Source of the DNA: Clostridia bacterium
Lineage (GTDB): Bacteria; Bacillota; Clostridia; Oscillospirales; Butyricicoccaceae
DNA: 7,181 nt
Reading direction: 5' to 3'
Assembly (NCBI GenBank): GCA_017547995.1
Contig: JAFYNW010000045.1
Span: forward strand, 1-7,181
Position numbers and translations under genes: made by a program. Below, piece after piece: positions 1 through 4,522 of the stretch. Position 1 is the first letter of the stretch. Each line of letters starts with the position of its first letter. The notes beneath the pieces were generated by a model, which saw nothing but the letters and a program-made list of their open reading frames with translations, did no database searches and had not been told where the DNA came from.

Positions 1-1043
1 AAAACTTCCCTTACGCCCTCTGGCGCAAGCTTTTGAGACAGAGCTTTGACGAAATCGACCCGCTTCTCCTCAAGTCCCCCGACAGTCAGGGTGACCTTGC
101 CCTGAGAAACTCAATCTGCACCTATCTTTCTCAGTCGCGAAATATCGACGCTCATCCCGAGCATCTCATCATCGGCAACAGTACGGCCGCCCTTCTCCGC
201 TGCATCTGCGGTATGCTCGGCGATACTCACGTGCTCGCTTCGGAAAATCCCGTTTACAACACGGCCTACTCCATCTTTTCCGCTATGGGCGGAAACTGTG
301 TTTCGATAGATGCCGACAGGCCTGACCGCCTTGTCGAAAATCTGGGCCGTACCGATGCCGATATCTTCTACGTCACTCCGTCCCATCAGTTTCCTCTCGG
401 CTACAGCCTTCCTCTTGCAACGCGAATCGACCTGCTCAACTGGGCGGCGAAGGACGGCAGATATATCATCGAGGACGATTACGACAGTGAATTCCGCTAT
501 AGCTCAAAGCCACTTCTGCCGATAAAAAGTATGGATAAATACGAAAAAGTCATCTATATCGGCACTTTTTCCAAGGCTATCGCACCGAGCGTAAAGATAA
601 GCTACGCTCTGCTTCCGCCATCCCTTATGAAGGCATTTTCCGAGCGTGGCAGGCTCTATCTTTCGTCGGTTTCCCGTCTTGAGCAGAGCGTTGTCCATTC
701 ATTTATGGCGGGCGGCTCATTCGAGCGTCATCTCAACCGCATGAGAAATATTTACAGAGCCAAGCGACAGCATCTCGTTTCCCTCCTTTCACAGCACAAG
801 GCTGTGGAAATCCTGGGTGAAAATGCAGGGCATCACATCCTTATCCGCATAAGCGGAATGAGCGAAAATCAGCTTGTAAGCCTTGCTCAGGCAGAAAAAA
901 TCAAAGTTTACCCTGTTTCAAGCTACTTTATCGGCGAGGTAGCGCAGAAATATAGCTCGTCTGTGCTTCTCGGCTATGGTGCCCTCAGTGAAAAGCAGAT
1001 TGAGGAGGGCGTAAGCCGTCTTATGAAGGCATGGGGAGTGTAG
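1..1043 (+). CDS. MocR-family (GntR/aminotransferase) transcriptional regulator, 5'-truncated by window edge
   Basis: The frame is open from nt 3 to a TAG at 1041-1043. The residues before the first possible start (TTG at 33) read NFPYALWRKLL, the linker motif found in MocR regulators between the winged-helix domain and the aminotransferase domain. The gene therefore begins off the left edge, and the TTG is not its start. What is visible is a fold-type I PLP domain: HLIIGNSTAALL (cofactor phosphate region), VTPSHQFPLGYSLPLATRIDLL (a MocR signature), EDDYDSEFRY with the aspartate expected to contact the pyridine nitrogen, and GTFSKAIAPSVK, whose first Lys (codon 573-575) should be the Schiff-base lysine. 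In this family the domain usually senses PLP or an amine/amino-acid ligand and rarely works as a transaminase. Known members control vitamin B6, GABA or amino-acid genes; the target here cannot be told. No clear terminator follows it. Confidence 0.9.
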   Translation, partial: NFPYALWRKLLRQSFDEIDPLLLKSPDSQGDLALRNSICTYLSQSRNIDAHPEHLIIGNSTAALLRCICGMLGDTHVLASENPVYNTAYSIFSAMGGNCVSIDADRPDRLVENLGRTDADIFYVTPSHQFPLGYSLPLATRIDLLNWAAKDGRYIIEDDYDSEFRYSSKPLLPIKSMDKYEKVIYIGTFSKAIAPSVKISYALLPPSLMKAFSERGRLYLSSVSRLEQSVVHSFMAGGSFERHLNRMRNIYRAKRQHLVSLLSQHKAVEILGENAGHHILIRISGMSENQLVSLAQAEKIKVYPVSSYFIGEVAQKYSSSVLLGYGALSEKQIEEGVSRLMKAWGV

Positions 1044-1080
1044 CCTTCCTGTTTGTTGCAATGAAGAGTGAAGAATTGAT

Positions 1081-1103
1081 GTATCTGCGATGCATTAAAT
1101 AAG
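1081..1103 (+). repeat. Dispersed repeat B, copy 1 (TATCTGCGATGCATT)
   Basis: The core GTATCTGCGATGCAT recurs at 2346-2370 and, with one change (GAC for GAT), at 6859-6882. The preceding bases (about 1061-1080, AATGAAGAGTGAAGAATTG) also resemble the AATGAAAAGTGAATGATTTC that precedes copy 2, so this is probably a longer degraded relative of the repeats flanking the molybdoenzyme operon. It lies just upstream of the peptidase promoter. Confidence 0.65.
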
Positions 1104-1113
1104 CCGTAGCCTA

Positions 1114-1142
1114 TTGCATTTATGCTATTTCGGGAGTATAAT
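1114..1142 (+). promoter_or_regulatory. Sigma-A promoter of the M42 peptidase gene
   Basis: A TTGCAT -35 box (1114-1119) and a perfect TATAAT -10 box (1137-1142) are separated by 17 bp. Transcription would start near 1149, giving a leader of about 27 nt. This suggests the peptidase is expressed independently of the regulator gene upstream. Confidence 0.7.
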
Positions 1143-1161
1143 TTTCCTATAATAATTCCTC

Positions 1162-1168
1162 AAAGGAG
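1162..1168 (+). promoter_or_regulatory. Ribosome binding site deciding the M42 peptidase start
   Basis: AAAGGAG lies 7 nt before the ATG at 1176. It supports that start over the in-frame ATG at 1122, which lies upstream of the predicted -10 box and has no such site. Confidence 0.85.
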
Positions 1169-1175
1169 ACACAAT

Positions 1176-2225
1176 ATGAAATACAATTTCGACCCTATGT
1201 ACATCATCGACTGTTTCAAGGAAATCGTCAACGTACCAAGCCCTGTCGGCTACTATGTCCAGATGAATCCTGTAATCGAAAAGATTGCGGCTCAGTTTGG
1301 CTATTCCGTAACTTACGACAACAAGAGCACACCTTACATCACAATCGAAGGCGAAGACAACTCCAAGACTGTTGAAATCGCTTGTCATCTCGACACAATC
1401 GGTATGATGGTAAAGCGCATCGACCCTAACGGTATGATTCGCGTCCGCAACACAGGCGGTGTCAACTGGCAGAGCCTTGAAGGCGAAACTGTAACTGTAT
1501 TTACACGCGACGGCAGAGAATACACAGGTCTTATGGCTTGTCAGAGCCACTCTGTACACGTATTCGACGATGCACGCACACTCTCCCGTGACGAAAACAC
1601 AATGATGATTATTCTCGACGAGGATATCAAGTGCGAAGCTGACGTACGCGCTCTCGGCATCCGTCACGGCGATATGGTTGCCGCTGACCCAAGATGCACT
1701 TTCACAAAGAATGGCTTCCTCAAGTCCCGTTTCATCGACGACAAGGCAGCTGTTGCATGTGCATTCACACTCCTCAAGTATCTCACAGAAAATAACCTCA
1801 AGCCAAAGTATAAGACAATCCTCGCATTCCCATATTCCGAAGAAATCGGCACAGGCGGCACGTACGTACCTGCTGAAGTGAGCGAATATATCGCTATCGA
1901 TATCGGTCTTATCGGCCCTGACTACGACGGCAACGAGCATTGCGTCACAATCTGCTGCAAGGACAACACTTGCCCATACGATTATGAGCTTACAACACGT
2001 CTTGTAAACACAGCTGAAAAGATGGGCACAAACTTCGTGACAGACATTTTCTACCGCTACGGCACAGACGCAAGTGCGGCTCTCAAGGGCGGCAATAACC
2101 TCAAGGCGGCGGCATTCGGTATGCCTGTATACTGCAGCCACGGTGTTGAACGCACACACATCGACAGCCTTATCAACACAACAGAGCTTATGATTGGTTA
2201 CGCGCTCGCAGAATGGGAAAAGTAA
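1176..2225 (+). CDS. M42-family metallo-aminopeptidase
   Basis: A 349-aa protein, the usual size for M42 peptidases (glutamyl/leucyl aminopeptidase, FrvX/YsdC/TET-like), which are cytosolic enzymes trimming N-terminal residues from peptides, typically as large oligomers with two metal ions per site. Expected metal and catalytic residues are visible in order: CHLDTIG (His71, Asp73), FIDDKAA (Asp188/189, bridging-ligand region), SEEIGTGG (Glu222 as general base and Glu223), AIDIG (Asp242) and SHGVERTH (His322). The segment between about residues 75 and 170 matches the position of the small PDZ-like dimerisation domain. No signal peptide is seen. The start is set by AAAGGAG 7 nt upstream. Codon use is strongly biased (Thr mostly ACA, Leu mostly CTC/CTT), suggesting high expression. 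It is probably monocistronic, with its own promoter and a strong terminator. Exact substrate preference cannot be read from sequence, and some M42 relatives are annotated as endoglucanases in error. Confidence 0.92.
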   Translation: MKYNFDPMYIIDCFKEIVNVPSPVGYYVQMNPVIEKIAAQFGYSVTYDNKSTPYITIEGEDNSKTVEIACHLDTIGMMVKRIDPNGMIRVRNTGGVNWQSLEGETVTVFTRDGREYTGLMACQSHSVHVFDDARTLSRDENTMMIILDEDIKCEADVRALGIRHGDMVAADPRCTFTKNGFLKSRFIDDKAAVACAFTLLKYLTENNLKPKYKTILAFPYSEEIGTGGTYVPAEVSEYIAIDIGLIGPDYDGNEHCVTICCKDNTCPYDYELTTRLVNTAEKMGTNFVTDIFYRYGTDASAALKGGNNLKAAAFGMPVYCSHGVERTHIDSLINTTELMIGYALAEWEK

Positions 2226-2238
2226 TTTAATATAGCAT

Positions 2239-2264
2239 AAAAGCCACTCGATTGAGTGGCTTTT
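2239..2264 (+). terminator. Rho-independent terminator of the M42 peptidase gene
   Basis: A perfect 11-bp stem, AAAAGCCACTC (2239-2249) with GAGTGGCTTTT (2254-2264) around a GATT loop, begins 14 nt after the stop codon. It runs into TTTTGTTAT. The A-rich left arm means it could also act on leftward transcripts. Confidence 0.9.
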
Positions 2265-2271
2265 GTTATAT

Positions 2272-2348
2272 GCGGGACGTCGTGGGCGCCGTCCCCTACA
2301 GTTTAATGAATAATGAATGGTGAATAATGAAAAGTGAATGATTTCGGT
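2272..2348 (+). repeat. 77-bp dispersed repeat A, copy 1
   Basis: This stretch matches 6883-6959 at 73 of 77 positions without gaps, in the same orientation. It begins with a GC-rich hairpin (GGGACG at 2274-2279 with CGTCCC at 2290-2295), then CCCTACAG, then an AT-rich tail built from repeated TGAATAATGAA-like units. Repeat B (2346-2370) follows directly. No reading frame is apparent. It resembles the small intergenic repeats common in Clostridia and is not an IS element. Confidence 0.85.
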
Positions 2349-2370
2349 ATCTGCGATGCATCAGATAAAG
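2346..2370 (+). repeat. Dispersed repeat B, copy 2
   Basis: GGTATCTGCGATGCATCAG continues directly from the 77-bp repeat. It contains an imperfect dyad (ATCTG...CAGAT around ATGCAT). Related copies lie at 1081-1103 and 6859-6882. Confidence 0.65.
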
Positions 2371-2440
2371 CTCTCAAGCAAGTCTTCCCTTGCGTTAAAT
2401 CTTCCCCTCTGTGCGCGGAGTAGATTTTCCATTTTTACGT

Positions 2441-2490
2441 GCTGATGTGGGCATCAGCCCCTACGTTTCTTCAGTGGGAGCAATCCCCCG
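2441..2490 (-). repeat. Two GTAGGG-type hairpin repeats in tandem
   Basis: On the minus strand this region reads as two short units of one pattern. One is CGTAGGGGCTGATGCCC, with a perfect 7-bp stem GCTGATG (2441-2447) and CATCAGC (2452-2458). The other is GCCGTAGGGCGGGGGATTG (about 2471-2489). Both resemble the GTAGGGG-hairpin heads of the units at 2272, 6883 and 7031. The remaining bases of this gene-free stretch (about 2371-2440) show nothing recognisable. Confidence 0.6.
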
Positions 2491-2523
2491 CCCTACGGCA
2501 ATACCATACCCATAAACATTAAA

Positions 2524-2550
2524 AAAGACTACCCGTATCGGATAGTCTTT
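2524..2550 (-). terminator. Terminator of the molybdoenzyme operon
   Basis: Read leftward, AAAGACTA (2550-2543) pairs with TAGTCTTT (2531-2524). Two further G-C pairs follow beyond one mismatch, the loop is 5 nt, and a TTTTTT run follows. It begins 7 nt after the last stop codon of the operon. A poor T-run on the other side suggests it mainly serves the minus strand. Confidence 0.85.
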
Positions 2551-2557
2551 TATTATT

Positions 2558-3004
2558 TTATTCAACTACAATCTGCTTTACGTTTGAAACGCTGCGCTTG
2601 CTGTTGCTGTCGCCGAATACTACGAGACGAACTTCACCCTCATCTTCCATAATATAAGCTTCTGTGCCTGCGATGATTTCATCGTAAGATACCTCTGCAA
2701 AATAAGAGTCGTCTGAAATAACAGTAACCTTATTATATGCCTTGAAGCCCTTGTTATTGAGAAGAGTGCCGAGAAGAATGCCTTCGCCTTCAACTTCGAT
2801 TTCTTCGCCCTTGCCGTTTACACGCACGCCCTTGACTTCACCTGCTGTGATGTCGTCGAGAGTGATGGAAACCTTCTTGTCGCCTGCAGTAAGCTCAACG
2901 ATGCCCGCTGCGATTTTATCGCGGTACATAACGTTGATACCTGCAATGAGAGCCACAGTAACGAGCAAAATCACGCCCACTGCCAACAATCTTTTGTTTT
3001 TCAT
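2558..3004 (-). CDS. Membrane-anchored small protein with a sulfite-oxidase-type molybdopterin-fold-like domain
   Basis: 148 aa. One hydrophobic helix (about residues 5-26) behind KNKR predicts an N-in anchor or uncleaved signal, leaving the rest outside the membrane. From about residue 45 the layout matches the compact Oxidored_molyb/sulfite-oxidase-like fold: a GILLGTLLNNKGF helix, VTVISDDSYFAEVSYDEI, an acidic turn, then GEVRLVVFGD and VSNVKQIVVE at the C-terminus. The match is by pattern only. The protein contains no cysteine, so the Mo-ligating Cys of true family enzymes is absent and catalysis is unlikely. Binding of a pterin, metal or substrate, or a structural role, is possible. It is the last gene of the operon; its RBS (TAAGGA) overlaps the stop of the preceding gene and lies 14 nt upstream. 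Codon use is as biased as in the oxidoreductase gene. It could instead be an unrelated exported beta-rich protein. Confidence 0.6.
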   Translation of the reverse strand: MKNKRLLAVGVILLVTVALIAGINVMYRDKIAAGIVELTAGDKKVSITLDDITAGEVKGVRVNGKGEEIEVEGEGILLGTLLNNKGFKAYNKVTVISDDSYFAEVSYDEIIAGTEAYIMEDEGEVRLVVFGDSNSKRSVSNVKQIVVE

Positions 3005-3018
3005 TTTAATATTTTTCC

Positions 3019-3546
3019 TTATCTGATTACTTTTTTAACACGGCGCACAAGCTCTGCGCCCATAAGCCCGAAGGCAAATCCACTTATAGCCGACACCGAA
3101 AGATAGAGAAGGAGCACTATGCCCTTCAGATGAAAGACCAGCGTATTCGCTGTCAGTGCCGCCGAGACCGATGCCGCCATATTCATAAATACAACGCGTT
3201 CTGTCTGTGTGCAGTTTGTTTTCAGCAAAATCATACGGGCAAGGTCTGTCACAAGACCAGGCACAAAATAGCCAATCGGCATAAGCGCACCCATACTGCC
3301 CACTCTGCCCATGGCAAGGGCAAGACCGCCCTGCACAAGCCCCATAAGACTGCCCGACCATCTGACGCCCACAAGCTCAACCGCCACCACGATGAATACT
3401 GTGGAAAAGGCTGTGCTGATGCCGCCCGGAATGTGAAGGCTGTCTGTTATGATATTGGCAAACGGATTTATGATTTTCTTGACAAAAAGCCCCATCGTAC
3501 AGCAAAGCGCCATAAAAATATAGGTTTTAAGTCTTGGTTTTTTCAT
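3019..3546 (-). CDS. Six-helix membrane protein, probable ECF-transporter substrate-binding (S) component
   Basis: 175 aa with about six hydrophobic segments (near residues 9-27, 42-60, 64-80, 86-108, 118-138 and 142-166) and a basic C-terminus (RRVKKVIR). Size, helix number and small-residue-rich loops (GLVQGGLALAMGRVGSMGALMPIG) fit the S components of energy-coupling factor importers, which capture vitamins or metals and share a common ATPase/EcfT module. No EcfA or EcfT gene is present here, so it would have to use a module encoded elsewhere (group II type). Its ATG lies inside the last 20 nt of mobA in another frame, with only a weak Shine-Dalgarno (GAAGAA), pointing to translational coupling. 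The ligand is unknown. Context suggests something for the molybdoenzyme, such as a cofactor precursor, metal or substrate. An unrelated small membrane protein cannot be excluded. Confidence 0.55.
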   Translation of the reverse strand: MKKPRLKTYIFMALCCTMGLFVKKIINPFANIITDSLHIPGGISTAFSTVFIVVAVELVGVRWSGSLMGLVQGGLALAMGRVGSMGALMPIGYFVPGLVTDLARMILLKTNCTQTERVVFMNMAASVSAALTANTLVFHLKGIVLLLYLSVSAISGFAFGLMGAELVRRVKKVIR

Positions 3547-4087
3547 ATTCTTCAGGTGTATTGATGTTTCTCGCCATAGCTGTCATATCCTGAGGCAAAT
3601 CACAGAAAACGACGTCCGCCTTGTCGAGCGCACGCATAATACGATAATTTTCCTCCCTGAGCTGAGCCTCAAAAACCTCCGCCATACTTCTGCGGTATAC
3701 CGCAATCAGCGGATGAGTGCGTCCCTCGCTTACAGCGATGACGCCATCGTGATTTTCAAGCTTATCGAGAAGATACTGATACAATTCAGCCTTTACAAAA
3801 GGAGTATCGCAGGCTGAAACAAGCATAACGTCACAGTCTGTCCCTGCAAAAGCACCGTGCAGACCGCCTAACGGCCCACAGTCCTTGTAAATATCGTGTA
3901 CGCGTCTGCACCATGATGGCACGTCGGCTGTGGTTTCCACGCAGGAAACAACTATGTCGCCCGCAAGCTTATTAAGCTCACGGGCGATATTTTCTGTGAA
4001 CGTGACGCCTTCAAGCATGAGGCCGCCCTTGTGGACGCCCATACGGCTCGATTTGCCGCCTGCGAGAATGACACCGCTTATTTTCAT
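3527..4087 (-). CDS. mobA: Molybdenum cofactor guanylyltransferase MobA
   Basis: 186 aa, standard MobA length. MobA links GMP from GTP to Mo-molybdopterin, making the MGD cofactor needed by the oxidoreductase encoded two genes upstream. The Rossmann-like nucleotidyltransferase signature is LAGGKSSRMG (residues 8-17), followed by Lys20, the expected GTP-contacting lysine. Then come CGPLGGLHGAF (70-80), SACDTPF (91-97) with the Mg-binding Asp94, HPLIAVYRR (125-133), and the C-terminal NINTPEEY (174-181). One oddity is that the usual Asp before the lysine (MGxDK) is His19. The ATG follows the ferredoxin stop by 1 nt (TAATATG), so translation is probably coupled. The 3' end overlaps the next gene by 20 nt. 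Codon use is less biased than in the enzyme genes, as expected for a low-abundance maturation factor. Confidence 0.93.
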   Translation of the reverse strand: MKISGVILAGGKSSRMGVHKGGLMLEGVTFTENIARELNKLAGDIVVSCVETTADVPSWCRRVHDIYKDCGPLGGLHGAFAGTDCDVMLVSACDTPFVKAELYQYLLDKLENHDGVIAVSEGRTHPLIAVYRRSMAEVFEAQLREENYRIMRALDKADVVFCDLPQDMTAMARNINTPEEYEKTKT

Positions 4088-4088
4088 A

Positions 4089-4520
4089 TTAGTCTTCTAC
4101 CTTGAGAGCGCCTGTTGGACAAGCTCTTACACATACAGGCTCAAGACCGTGTGCAACACGTACTGCACAGCCGTCGCACTTGACAGCCTTGCCGTTCTTG
4201 TCGAATCTGATAGCATCAAACTGACAAGCTTCGAGGCACTTCTTGCAGCCGTCGCACTTTTCGATAGCAGCTGTAACAACAAAGCCCTGTTCGTTCTTTA
4301 CGAATACGTTGTGTGGACAAGCGTTGATGCAAGGAGCATCTTCACAGTGTGCGCAGCACTTTGTAACGTACTTTACAAGACCTGTGCGTTCAGAAGTATA
4401 TCTTTCGTGGATACGTGGGGAAACTGCATCTGTTACAGTTTCATCATAGTGCTGGTCAATACATGCAACGACACATGCAAAGCAGCCGGAGCATAAAGTT
4501 TTATCGCAAGTTACCTTCAT
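4089..4520 (-). CDS. Four-cluster [4Fe-4S] ferredoxin subunit of the molybdoenzyme
   Basis: 143 aa with sixteen cysteines placed for four [4Fe-4S] clusters: Cys10/13/16/20; Cys56/59/64/68 (C-x2-C-x4-C-x3-CP); Cys89/92/95/99; and Cys115/118/130/134 (C-x2-C-x11-C-x3-CP). This is the arrangement of HycB/DmsB-type electron-transfer subunits, with cluster ligands swapping between motifs in known structures. It should wire the catalytic subunit to a cellular electron carrier. There is no signal sequence or membrane anchor, so a cytoplasmic location is expected. At 143 aa it is shorter than DmsB/NrfC-type proteins (about 190-230 aa) and lacks their C-terminal extension. It starts 2 nt after the oxidoreductase stop, and its RBS (AAGGAG) lies within the last codons of that gene. 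Codon use is strongly biased, like the oxidoreductase. Confidence 0.92.
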   Translation of the reverse strand: MKVTCDKTLCSGCFACVVACIDQHYDETVTDAVSPRIHERYTSERTGLVKYVTKCCAHCEDAPCINACPHNVFVKNEQGFVVTAAIEKCDGCKKCLEACQFDAIRFDKNGKAVKCDGCAVRVAHGLEPVCVRACPTGALKVED

Positions 4521-4522
4521 AA

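Noticed and set aside
1122..1175. 18-codon upstream extension of the M42 peptidase
   Set aside because: The upstream ATG lies before the predicted -10 box and lacks a good RBS, whereas ATG 1176 has AAAGGAG at 7 nt and begins a typical M42 N-terminus.
1125..2159. 344-codon open frame on the minus strand opposite the M42 peptidase
   Set aside because: Same cause: biased codons of the sense gene keep the antisense frame open. The product is Cys/Val/Ala-rich with no family-like pattern.
2272..2490. CRISPR array or IS element in the gene-free stretch
   Set aside because: Repeats are irregularly spaced and varied in sequence with no uniform spacers, and there is no transposase frame or paired terminal inverted repeat.
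2558..3004. NusG domain II-type small membrane protein
   Set aside because: Size and anchor fit, but the domain order and the GEVRLVV...VKQIVV ending agree better with a sulfite-oxidase-like fold, and the cysteine motif seen in many NusG_II proteins is absent.
3130..3564. 144-codon plus-strand frame opposite the S-component-like gene
   Set aside because: It is antisense to a coherent six-helix protein, its product is a basic His/Lys/Arg-rich string without motifs, and it lacks a promoter or RBS.
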